A DNA stretch of 13,970 nt from Pilatotrama ljubarskyi (lineage: Eukaryota; Basidiomycota; Agaricomycetes; Polyporales; Polyporaceae): NCBI GenBank assembly GCA_022385805.1, contig MU277849.1, positions 1 to 13,970 on the forward strand. Reading direction: 5' to 3'. The translations under genes were made by a program, and so were the position numbers. Positions 1 to 9,179 of the stretch are shown here, piece by piece (position 1 is the stretch's first letter; every line of letters starts with the position of its first letter). The notes beneath the pieces are model-generated. The model made no database searches. It was given only the letters and a program-made list of their open reading frames with translations, and was not told where the DNA came from.

Positions 1-294
1 GGGAGAGCTACTTGCAGCTATATCGACCTGCGGATGGCTCACGCACTCTAACCTCGAGTGCATGGCCAATCCAGACAAACCCACGGTAGCCCGCAACCAC
101 CCGAGGGTTAGAGCTCTTCGCGCATTCAAAGTCCGAAATCGGGATCTATGATCAGTAACTCTGAACCACTACACCTCCGACTCCGAGGTCCTTCCACCCA
201 GTGAGAGCCATCCAGAGCCCTCGCCCGCTCATCCGCCCGGAAGGGAGTCGACGGCACGGAGGAAAGCGTCTGGTGCGTGCAGTATCGATTCTTT

Positions 295-320
295 GAGCAT
301 ATTATAATCTGAATATGCTC
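295..320. repeat. AT-rich inverted repeat (9-bp stem, 8-nt loop)
   Basis: GAGCATATT (295-303) and AATATGCTC (312-320) are perfect reverse complements around the loop ATAATCTG. The pairing stops at both flanks. It is short enough to be chance in 14 kb, and no role is assigned. Confidence 0.6.
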
Positions 321-1084
321 TCATCGGAGTATCACAGGTCTGCAGCATCTGCGTCGCAGGAAATTTTCTTGAGACTCTCCGCTACTCGTGCTGTTTCCGA
401 CAGTACGTACTCTAATGCCTGGTCGATATGGGTCATTATAGGCAGCACCGCTACAACTGGAATTACCTGATGTCTACGACCTGCGTGGGTAGAGAATACC
501 ACATACAGGTACCCGCTTGGACTACCTAACGCGGCACGTCCCCAGCAAATCCGGATGTCAAAACTTTGGTCGACTTTGGACAAACGCGGACAACCCCCAA
601 CTGCTGCTGGTTTTGGCAGGTCTCAGCAGTAAAATGTGGAATACCCGAAAAGGCCATAACGCTCGCGATCAAAGGGACGCGCTTCGCCCATTGTCCCAGG
701 CATTCTCTCCTCCCCTCCCCTCAGCCCTTGTGCGCTGTCAAACGCGACAAATCAGAGATATGGCCCTCACTTGTGTCTCCATTCTCTGAGGGACGACGCA
801 GTCATGCAACCGCTCCGACTGCGGATACTGGGTGGAGGTCTGGTCGATGCGGTGCTCCACTGGCGGCGCGGCACGAGGCAGCCCTTTAGCCCTATGCCAA
901 ACCGCGCGATGATCTTTGTCTCCCGCCCAGATTCAGGCGACAATGGGATCGATGCCTCATCTCGCATCCCATGGAGTCCAAACTCTACTCGGTCATGTTG
1001 ACGAGAATCAACAGCACGCTCACGTGCAACCAAGCAGGACGCGTCGCGATATTGGGTCCCTCTGCAAACAGACGACTACCATAA

Positions 1085-1287
1085 ATGCAATCGCATCCCC
1101 ATCTCCCTTTCCGTCCAAATCCCCCTCTGTCCTCGTCCTGTGACCGGTCCCTCCCTCCCGGCCCCTCCCTCCGCCCGCCCACCACTCCTGCCATCTTCAA
1201 GTATCCGCGCGCCAACCCGGACCACTCATCGCTCCTGCCTCCTCCGAATTTCCGCCCCCGAACCCGAACCATCCCAACTAGCAAACC
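1085..1287 (+). promoter_or_regulatory. Pyrimidine-rich promoter or 5' UTR of the zinc-finger gene
   Basis: This is a strongly C/T-biased stretch with runs of CCCTCC and CCGCCC directly ahead of the start at 1288. CT-rich leaders upstream of starts are common in filamentous fungi. CATAAAT at 1079-1085 is a weak TATA-like match about 200 nt upstream. Assignment rests on composition and position only. Confidence 0.35.
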
Positions 1288-2830
1288 ATGGACTCCTCAC
1301 ATTACTGCGACTACGGATTCCAATATCCGCAGGGGCAACCACACCAAGGGTGCGTATATCCTCCTTGCGCAAATTTGTTCGGTGGTTGACTGCCGTGCGT
1401 CTTGCTTGTCTCCACTTGCATTCGCAGATGGGAACATCAGGACAACGGGAACATCGACCTTGCGGACGAACAAGTCCCAGCCATACTTCCATACGCCATA
1501 GACTTGCTGTACGTCCTCGATACTCGCAACTTCGAATGAACCAAGCTGACATCACCTGCCTTCTAGCTATGCGCACGATCCTGATTCCGTAAGGAGATTC
1601 ATTCATCCACGGACCCCCTCTCCCCCGCCAGCCTCTGAGGAACACTCCTTCGCGCTGCCTGCGCCTGCGACCTGGCAGCTCCCCGCAGCCGAAGCCACGG
1701 TATGCCCGGCCGATCTCTACTTGCGCCCCCCAGGCGATGCTCCCATATTACCTTTCAACCATGCTCCGCCGACTGCCCCACCGGCCGCCGATCCTTACGT
1801 GCATCATCCAACCGATGCTGCTGGCACGTCACGTCCCTGCGACGACGATTCCTCCACTGCGGCGCCTGCCGTCTATCCTCACATGCATTATCGAGTCGAC
1901 GCTGCCGTTACCCTTCCGTCGTACAATGCTCCGCCCATTGCGGCGCCTGCCGCCGATCCTTACATGTATGTTCCCGGCGAAGCTGCTTGCCAGCCCCTTC
2001 CTCACGAGGACACCTCGCCGGCCTCCCCAACTCCCTTCGATCCTTACATGGATGCTCTAGCCGATGCTGCCATGTCACCCCGGCCCGACCATGTCCCGTC
2101 CTCTGACCCACTGTCCAGCGCTCCGGGACCTTCGACATGCCGTACTTCGGCCAAACACCCATCTACCTCTGAAGCCCCCGGAGCTCCACCGCGTAAACGT
2201 CAGAAGGTCGAGAGGGAGGAGCGTCCGTTCATGTGTATGTGGAAGGGCTGCCAGTCCATCGTCCAGGACAGCGACGACTGGGTGACTCATATGAACCACG
2301 TTCACGAGAAGATCGATAAAAACTGGATCCGCGGGGCCTACTGCCTCCATACGACCTGTGTGCTCGAAAGGGAAGAGCGCGCGAAGAAGAAGGCATCGAC
2401 GAACGAGGAGGCAACGAAGGATGAGGAGGCAACGAAGGATGAGGAGGCATCGAAGAACGAGGAGGCACCGAAGAACGAGGAGGCGTCGAAGAACGAGGAG
2501 GGCTCAAAGAAGAAGGAGGGCCCAAAGAAGGAGAATGGCTCCTTTGCGACCTGGGGGAGCTGCTTGCGACATTATAGGACGACTCATCAGAAGTCGACGC
2601 AGTGCCCGTGCCCACTGGGATGCGGACACATAGCCTCACGCGCCGACGTCTTGTGGCGGCACCGGTGCAAGTCCAGCTCCTCCGACAGTGAGAAGGAAAA
2701 CCAGGAGGTCGCGGGGCCGAGCGACCATCGTTCTTCTTCGGGCAAGGGCAAGGGCAAGGGCAAGGGCAAGGGCAAGGGCAAGGGCAAGGGCAAGGGCAAG
2801 GGCAAGGCGCGTGCGACGGGCAGGAAGTGA
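1288..2830 (+). CDS. C2H2-type zinc-finger protein with internal repeats
   Basis: Exons join(1288..1349, 1428..1508, 1567..2830), introns of 78 and 58 bp with GTGCGT and GTACGT donors; 468 residues. An in-frame TAG three codons before the ATG and the AAACCATGG context fix the start. Residues 1-100 are unremarkable. About 114-217 form an Ala/Pro-rich region with four DPYM-like repeats. A basic PRKRQKV at 256-262 looks like a nuclear localisation signal. Finger 1 is C271-x4-C276-x12-H289 followed by H292/H294. Finger 2 starts C307-x4-C312 and ends H383-x4-H388, with about 70 residues between instead of about 12. A C2HC third finger is C396-x3-C400-x12-H413-x-C415. The protein ends in eleven Gly-Lys pairs and a basic tail. 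A nuclear nucleic-acid-binding protein, perhaps a regulator, is inferred; target unknown. The fingers are seen directly, but the name of any family is not. Confidence 0.8.
1763..2074 (+). repeat. Degenerate coding repeat, about 84 nt (28 aa) period, four copies
   Basis: The zinc-finger protein reads DPYVHHPTDAA, VYPHMHYRVDAA, DPYMYVPGEAA and DPYMDALADAA at starts spaced 27, 28 and 28 residues (codons at about 1790, 1871, 1955, 2039). Each is preceded by an Ala/Pro-rich stretch of the type APPxAAPAA. The copies are clearly diverged, so this is an old internal duplication rather than a fresh tandem array. Confidence 0.65.
2408..2533 (+). repeat. 18-bp coding minisatellite, seven units
   Basis: Seven in-frame units of 18 bp start at 2408, 2426, 2444, 2462, 2480, 2498 and 2516. 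The first two are identical (GAGGCAACGAAGGATGAG). The next three differ mainly by ACG to TCG/CCG and GAT to AAC, and the last two decay towards GAGGGC-CCAAAG. They encode E-[AG]-[TSP]-K-[DNK]-[EK], a charged, probably helical or disordered linker. The array lies inside the second zinc finger of the host protein. Confidence 0.9.
2741..2806 (+). repeat. (GGCAAG)11 coding hexanucleotide repeat, Gly-Lys x11
   Basis: Eleven uninterrupted copies of GGCAAG are in frame with the zinc-finger protein and encode eleven Gly-Lys pairs just before its last seven residues. A perfect hexamer array cannot shift frame when it gains or loses units, so length variation would be tolerated. The result is a strongly basic flexible tail. 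Confidence 0.95.
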
Positions 2831-3213
2831 GGTCGGACGGCACGTTCCGCCCCGCCTGAAGCGGTCGCTTCAACCATCCACATCCCTCTGCCGCCCCCCT
2901 CTACCATGCCTTTGCGACTCCCATCTTCCACGACCACGTCATCTCGCCAACCCCTCCTTTTCAGGCATCAAACGAACACTCCCCCGTCATCGATACCACC
3001 CTGGTGCCCCTTCCCTTTTCCTCTGCCATGGCCTATCTCTGCGAATCTCCTCTATCTCTCCCGACGCTCAACGATCCCGTCCTCACTGCAACTTCCTGGA
3101 CCTGGTTTCTCTGTCTCTGTCCATATTCTATCTTCGGAACTTCGGAACGCTTCAACGCCCGTGGCTCCTGCTCCTTCCTCTTCGACCTTTGACCCGATCG
3201 AACCCAGGTGCTG

Positions 3214-3264
<51 letters not shown>
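3214..3264. repeat. CT/GA microsatellite, about 51 bp
   Basis: CT dinucleotides run from 3214 to 3264 with a single interruption near 3231-3233. It lies between convergent genes and could be part of the zinc-finger gene's 3' UTR. Confidence 0.9.
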
Positions 3265-3266
<2 letters not shown>

Positions 3267-3878
3267 CTCCTAGCTCCTATCCATCGTCGCGCTATCCTCC
3301 TTCTTCCTCACAGTATGCAATGCATCTTCCATCTTCTCTCGATCTCGTATCATTCGCCCTGTGCATCGCTATATCTCGTCACAGCGCTTCTACTTACTGT
3401 TCATACGCCCAGGCCGTACCCTCGTCTCATGTACCTCTCTAGGCTCTCAAGCCAAGTACCTCTCGTCTCGTCGTCTCGTCATCCGTGAACTCTGCTATCC
3501 TGTACATGATTCACTACTGCTATCACTGTCTACTCGTACTACTTTCCAAACAATCTTGCTTCGGCCATGAGCGCTAATATTCATGACCCGAGGAATCAGA
3601 GTCGCTAAGCTCTCCGAGTCTCGCTACGGCGTCGCCAAATCAAACGATGAACGCAGCACTCTCGCAGCGCCCGGCGCCACTACTAGACGACAGTCTACAC
3701 AGATCAATACAGAATCCGATAATCTCCCACAAGGTCCAACAACCGGAGCACGAGGCGTCCTCGACCACGTCATACTTGGAAAGTAAGCATCAAAGATGCC
3801 GAGACGCATTACGAGCACTACAGTACATATCTACAGAGGAAAGCGTCGATTGCGTTGGACGAAATCGTACGCATCGTC

Positions 3879-3886
3879 TATAAATA
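3879..3886 (+). promoter_or_regulatory. TATAAATA motif, no clear gene
   Basis: TATAAATA reads on the plus strand and TATTTATA on the minus strand. Neither strand has a supported gene start within the expected distance: plus-strand sequence downstream is the 3' end of the minus-strand methyltransferase. It may be part of the methyltransferase 3' end signals or chance. Confidence 0.2.
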
Positions 3887-4075
3887 AGCGGCGGAGACAG
3901 ACGAACAAGCGACCATGGCCGTGAGCGCGCACATAACATAAGGATACACAGCCCGAGTCCATCCAGAATACCACGGACTATACCAAGACCGTCCATATCT
4001 TGATGTTCGACACCTCTCCTGCGAGTGCCCTTGCCAGTCCACTCAGTGCGAGCAACCCCACATTCTAACGCGCCC

Positions 4076-7000
4076 CTATGCATCCCCGCCAGATCCGGGC
4101 CTCTCAGCTCTCCCAGCGTCCACCTGGACTGTCCTCCCCGAACGTACCTCCACAGTGACGCGCGCAAGCCCCGACTGCGTACGCGATCGCATCTTCTTCA
4201 GGCCCTTGAGTGCACCACCTCCAGAACTCCCCTCCTCGCCGAGTTGGAGTCCCCTCTCTATTTCAATCTCTGGGGCGGCATCGGACGAGCCAACAGGGAA
4301 AGGCACGGCCGCGACAGGAAGCAAGGGAGGCATAGGAGGCAGCGGAGGGACAGGAGGCACAGACGGCACGAATGTGGAAGTCGTCCCGAGGGCAGCGGAG
4401 CGAAGGCTTGCGACAGAGGCCTTGCTGAACTCGAAGACCTGGCTCGCCTTCTTCCTGAGGGACGTTCGGCTAGGCATCGCACGAAGCTTGACAGGAGGCG
4501 CCGGCTCAAGCGCTGGGAGCAGGGAAGGTTCGTCTGGAGCAGGGAGGAGGATCGTCTCGTGTCCGACCTTAGTAGAGTCCGGTGTCGTTTCTGGGGAAGA
4601 AACGGCCGTTCGATCCGAGTCCGTCGCAGATATGCGGACCATGGATGACGTCCCCAGCGCAGGCGAGCGATAAACACTGTGATGGTGCAGTCCTGGGGCA
4701 GGAGACGTCACGATGGCGAGCTTAGGACGGCCTTTCTGGGTCTTCGCAGCTTCGGTAGGGCCTTCCGGCGTAGTCATCTTCGCGCTTTTTGCGCTTTGCG
4801 AGTCTTTTCTGCCTCTCCACCAGGGGATGAGGGGACGTCTATCTCGACGCGCTGGTTTGCGGATAGCTTCCTCAGTAGGCAATGAGGAAAGCGTTCCGAA
4901 GGTGCTGCCCATGCGGATCGTCCCTGAAGTGCTCGTTACGGAACCCGAACGCGTACGGACAGCGCTGCCTGCATCATCCTCCGGATCAGCCAAGGACGAG
5001 CATTTAGAGTGATCTTCTCACCTTCACGAGGGGTACCATTCGCCTCCGGGACAGGATCGAGCAATGACAGCGACGCTGCAGGGATCTCAACAGGCACGGC
5101 AGTCATATGCCCGAAAAGGGATCCTTCGGCGTGCGCCACATCCACAATCTTCCACCCAGCAGTCAACGTGAGTGTGGCCATCTCGCGCAAAGTGCGCTCC
5201 TGCGCGTTGAAGGTAGCTCGCATCTGCCGTGCGAGCCACAGAGAGATACATCAATGCCATCGTCACCCTCGACAAGCTGAAGGCTTACCGTCAAGTCCAT
5301 CCAATATGCATTCGCATTGGCTTTGCCCAAGTTGGCTAGCAAGGGTGAGCCGTCGGGAGCGAGTGAACGGATTGCGCCAGGAAGAGGATCCCGCCCTGCA
5401 GGGTCATCGTCCGAGTCTTCGTCGACGCAGGCGTGCGGAAGGACGTGGTCAGCCAGAAGCAGCTTTGTATCGGCCCCGGCGGCGAGGCGCAGATTCAGCA
5501 AGATCCTAGGAGAATAGGCGTTCAACGGCAAGGGGGTGTGGAGTGGCGTGAGACTTACTTCGTAACAAAGACGTCTGGCCAATCATGAGTGATCACTCGC
5601 AGAACGTACACAGATGGTTTGACCGCAGCTATGGAACCGGGTAAAATCAGAGGTGGCTGAGGCTGGAAGAAGTCATGGCCGAGAAACATCGCGCGTCCCG
5701 AGTCGAGCATTTCTGGGCAGCGGTCACGCCAAGCCTAACAGGGGGATGGCGTCAGTGCCTTGTCCGTTTGACACCCGGGACGAGTGACAGATAGGACGTA
5801 CCGTTATGCCATGCTCCGCAACCTGTGGCCTATCCTGGATGACGAATCTCAGGTGAGGGAAGGTGTGCGCAAGCAGCATAGCGGTCGACCCAATCCCCCC
5901 TCCTACGTCGACGACCAGGGCACCTTCATGCAAATCTTGCCAAGCGAATGCTGCCCCATATCACGGCGTCAGGCTGGCGAGCATGAAACATGTACGGAAT
6001 ACGACTGACCAGAGACAATCGCGCCTGGGACCTCCCAGGCCGCTGTGCCTGTCATGGCTGGGCCGAAGCGCTTGAGTCGAACCTCGTTTCCAGGTTGCTC
6101 CAGCCATTCGAAGTACGGAGTGGCGGTGTTGAATGCGAGATTGAACGGTGCATGCATAGGATTCTCTTGCTCCTTATCCGTCTTTGCAAGCGAGGGTAGG
6201 TAGCAGTCTGTGAGATAGGCTGAAGACTTGAAGAGCTCATCGGTGCTGTGATGTGACATTGTCATCGAACAGTGTGAATGGAAGGAGGTATGAACGCACC
6301 ACAAGTTCATGAAAGCCGCGATGCCGTTCGTCGTCTCATACTTGTCCTGAGGTCTGCAATAAAGACAGTAAAGGACTGCACGATGCAGATGCGAAGCATA
6401 ATCCCTCACGCGCGCCGCAATTCCTCGGGGGAACGCCCGGAGTCCATGATGGCCGAAATGCGATTGTTCGCGAAGACGTTTGGGCGAACTTCACGCGTTA
6501 TGTGATGCGTTGCGAGAAGACGGAGGATGTGGCCTGGAAAGAGATCGCAATGGTTAGATACTTTGATAGATGAACCCACTTAAGTGACTCACTGAGTTTC
6601 CCTTCGTCGACATTCACATGACGGCTCAAGTCACGAACATGCATCCCGTTCGGTCCAGCGGTGCGAAGGATCTCGACCGTATGCGACGCCTCTAGGAATC
6701 GCAGACAGGCCGGGAGGTGATACTGACAAGATGATGAGCTGAATTGAGATTGACGACGTCGGACGACTTACACCCATGGCGGCATCGCAGAGAGTGAGAA
6801 ATGGACGATGGACAGTGGCGCTAATCTGGCCACAGGCCGCCACAATACGGTTGGTCGCAGCGATGACGTCTGGATGGGAGGCGAGAGACTCGGCGGCATC
6901 CAACTCCGGCGCATGCTCCTCCGTGGGATAGTACGGGACGTCGAGAGGAGGGAAGTCGAGTATATGGAGGTCGACAGACGGCTGACCTTGTCTTCGGCTT

Positions 7001-7230
7001 GGCGTCTTGGGCGCCTGGGTGGTAGGGAAAGGCGGATAGCTATCCTCGTCCTCTTCTTCGTCATTGTGAGCGTGGCGCGGACGGTAGGGAGTGCAGGGGG
7101 AAGTGAGGACAGCGTACGGCGTGGCCGGGGCTGAGGGGATGTCGAGTGACGCGTCCTGGTAGACGCGCTCGATATCATCGAGGGCATCGCCGATCAGGGC
7201 ATAGAGCGAGCGAAGAGCCGCGAATGTCAT
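4076..7230 (-). CDS. COMT-type SAM-dependent O-methyltransferase with long disordered C-terminal tail
   Basis: Exons complement(join(4076..4968, 5022..5223, 5289..5505, 5559..5734, 5802..5950, 6010..6245, 6300..6353, 6410..6533, 6593..6722, 6772..7230)); introns 49-67 bp; 879 residues. An in-frame TGA two codons upstream fixes the start. Residues 1-153 open the N-terminal dimerisation/winged-helix part, with an acidic Pro-rich insert at about 33-95. The SAM-binding glycine loop is VVDVGGGIGS at 347-356, D405 lies in the following HDFF, and the catalytic-base motif HDWPD starts at H434, as in plant caffeate-type enzymes. The core ends near 562. It should move a methyl group from SAM to a hydroxyl of a phenolic or other small molecule in the cytosol; substrate unknown. 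Residues 583-879 are Ser/Thr/Pro-rich with a basic patch (619-637) and a polyproline run (787-800). Every junction keeps frame and restores family motifs. The last junction is the least certain. Confidence 0.85.
4969..5021 (-). other. Last intron of the methyltransferase, a possible isoform switch
   Basis: The 53-nt interval begins GTGAGA and ends ATGCAG on the minus strand, with a CTGAT branch-like element before the acceptor. Removal joins GAA-G to GC-AGC and opens the long tail. If it is kept, there is no stop inside it, the frame shifts, and translation ends at TAA (4938-4936), giving about 610 residues with a short basic end. Confidence 0.6.
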
Positions 7231-9179
7231 CTCTCAGTGCCGCGGGAAGCAGAGAGGCTGCCGTGGAGGATGGAGTGCGCGTTGCCGAGCTTCGCGTCGT
7301 TGTCGTGCTCGTTGTCGATGAACGCGACGGCGAGAGTGCCGGAGAGCGGGGGAGAAGGTGGGGGAGAGGGCAGTGGGTTATGTTGTGGCCTGTTATGAGG
7401 GGATGGCGGCCGAGGGGGGGCATGTCTGACAAACTCACTGTCTGTCGATTTCGTCTGTCAATCGACCGAGCAAGAGCGCAAGGATCGTCATAGACGTCTT
7501 CCTAGACTTGCCTCTTTGGGGTCCACACCGCGTTCTGTCACGATCGATCCCCCATCCCGTCACGCGTTCTCCAGTGTAGACGCCGGGGGACGCGTCTTCC
7601 CTCGTCGGGTCCGGCGTGCCGATCTCGTCCGTCCAGCCACCGCACACGCCGAGTTCCGACAGACACCATAGACGTATGCACAGAAACGCACTCCCTCGTC
7701 CTCGTCCCGAAAACACAGCGCCAAAGTCTTCATGCTGCAGTGCCCGCTCTGCGCACACCGGGACCGTCCAGGGCTTGGAACGCGCACAACGCACCCGAAG
7801 CGGGATCTCCCCAGACAAGGCCACGACGGGAGAGGAGACACTCGGACCAAGATCAGTCTCGTCGGACCCCCGTATGTGGCTTTGTCGCACAGCACGGTAG
7901 GAGCCTCAGAGCGTCGACGGAGCGCGAGTCTTCAGCGCCACCATGTGCAGCACAGGGACGGCCGGACTGCTTCCATGCTGTCTCTCGGAGACACTCCCGA
8001 CTCTCTGCGGCCAAGAGCCTGACGGGATGGATCTCGTCTGTTGTCCGAGACTTCGTGTAGGCGTTCTATGATCAAGTTGCGTCTGCTGAGAATGGATGGT
8101 CGGGTCAGAACAGAGATAGCTTTTGCGGACTCCTCTGGATTGTCAACATGGCACGAACCAATCTAATTTGAACCAGCACATGACGAGGGGAATGTTCCTC
8201 CAAGTGCAGAAGCGGCTCGTGATAGAGAATCCAAGAGAGGAATCTCCATGCTGGTTCCCTCGCTTTCAGGCGAATCACCGCGCCTTCCCAGCACGAACGG
8301 GGTCAATTGAAGGCTAGTGCCCTGCATTTGTCGACGTTCTGTCTCCTGCACTGTCGATAATGATGAATTTTCCATGATATAATCGCGCTAGAGCTGTTCT
8401 ACAGGGCTCCAGTGGTTGAAGTTGCGCAAAGTGCCCATACGAGTCTGAACATCCGGTCAATGGTCCTGGTCTGATTGCTCGTAGTCAAGACAAGAGACAA
8501 AGACCAACCTGCCTCTTCCACAAGACGCATGATGCGGGACACCATGCATACAGCAGTGCTGACAATCATTAATCACGCCGAGGCTCGTGAGGAAGAACGG
8601 AGAGAGAGGCAACACGTACTCACTCACTCACTCACACAACGGGCAGGAGCAGCAATATTGACACCGCTGCCACGCGTCATTTGGCGCTCACGACTACCCT
8701 TGAAGCTCGCGGGCCGAGTCCGAGTCCGAGTCTTCGCGTCCAGCCAGCGCTGGCAGGATCTCATCCCTGAGTACTGAGTCAGTAGTCTTGCACATCCGGA
8801 TTACTGACCTCATCCACTCCTTTCAATTGGGCCATTCGCCATGGTCTTCTTGCCGCACGTATGGGGCAAACGTTCTGCCCATACATCGTCGAGAGCCCTG
8901 ACAGACACTACCTAGCTACTGGCGCGGCCCGTGAACCACACACGCATGCGATGCCGGTATCTCGTAAGTCTCGGAATGCGGCCGCCCTGCAGAAGCTGTT
9001 CATCTCCGAGCAGCTTGGTCAAGCTTGCTGTCCTTGGACCCATATGGCAGGTGCCGTCCTTCCCGGCGCGCGACCGATGCCGCCCGATACGCGAACAGTC
9101 ATGAGTACCCCGCCTTCGACTCAGATTCTGGTATTCGTAACCAGCGACCTTTTAGAGTATCTCTCCCTCATCGTACACA
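7231..9179. other. Divergent intergenic region without a supported gene
   Basis: About 1.95 kb separates the methyltransferase start (minus strand) from the first hydrolase start (plus strand). The first part holds a G/A-rich tract at about 7339-7370, which is a C/T-rich tract on the methyltransferase strand and may belong to its promoter. Small tandem repeats occur: ACTC-type at 8618-8635 and (CGAGTC)3 at 8715-8732. A CAATTGG box lies at 8823-8829. Open frames up to 151 codons exist on both strands, but none has a domain, a coherent splice pattern or obvious coding bias. Confidence 0.5.

Larger units (their letters stand above)
1..1287. other. Non-coding 5' flank without a supported gene
   Basis: No exon chain with family motifs or convincing splice sites could be built on either strand. 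The region holds a short AT-rich hairpin near 295-320, a CCAAT box at about 66-70, and, from about 1085, a C- and CT-rich tract leading into the zinc-finger gene. An open frame on the minus strand (583-332, 83 codons) is the best of the reading frames here but shows no recognisable domain, so it was not called. It could be the 3' exon of a gene whose other exons I cannot define. Confidence 0.5.
2831..4075. other. Convergent intergenic spacer with 3' UTRs
   Basis: The zinc-finger gene ends at 2830 and the methyltransferase ends on the opposite strand at 4076. From about 2880 to 3570 the plus strand is heavily pyrimidine-rich (CTC, TCT, CCT runs), which produces long Ser/Leu/Pro open frames with no domain. 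From 3580 to 4075 the composition is mixed and no exon chain was found. A CT microsatellite and a TATAAATA motif are listed separately. Confidence 0.6.

Noticed and set aside
332..583. 83-codon minus-strand frame as a gene
   Set aside because: No recognisable domain, mixed codon use, and no convincing upstream exons or start. It may be a terminal exon but cannot be supported.
2408..2806. CRISPR-like array
   Set aside because: Both arrays are contiguous coding repeats without unique spacers, in a eukaryotic gene.
2229..2873. Minus-strand 214-codon frame antisense to the zinc-finger gene
   Set aside because: It is the shadow of the repeat-rich coding strand: the GGCAAG array reads as Cys-Pro pairs. 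The plus strand has the fingers and splice sites.
2688..3488. Long plus-strand frames across the pyrimidine-rich spacer
   Set aside because: They exist because CT-rich sequence lacks stop codons. The proteins are low-complexity Ser/Leu/Pro with no domain.
4025..4673. Plus-strand frames opposite the methyltransferase tail
   Set aside because: Shadow frames of the low-complexity minus-strand exon.
4076..4993. The 305-codon minus-strand frame as a separate gene
   Set aside because: It has no ATG near its beginning, and a good 53-nt intron joins it in frame to the methyltransferase. A separate gene remains the main alternative.
7435..7890. 151-codon minus-strand frame in the divergent spacer
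   Set aside because: No domain, no start context, and an overlapping frame of similar length on the same strand suggests chance.
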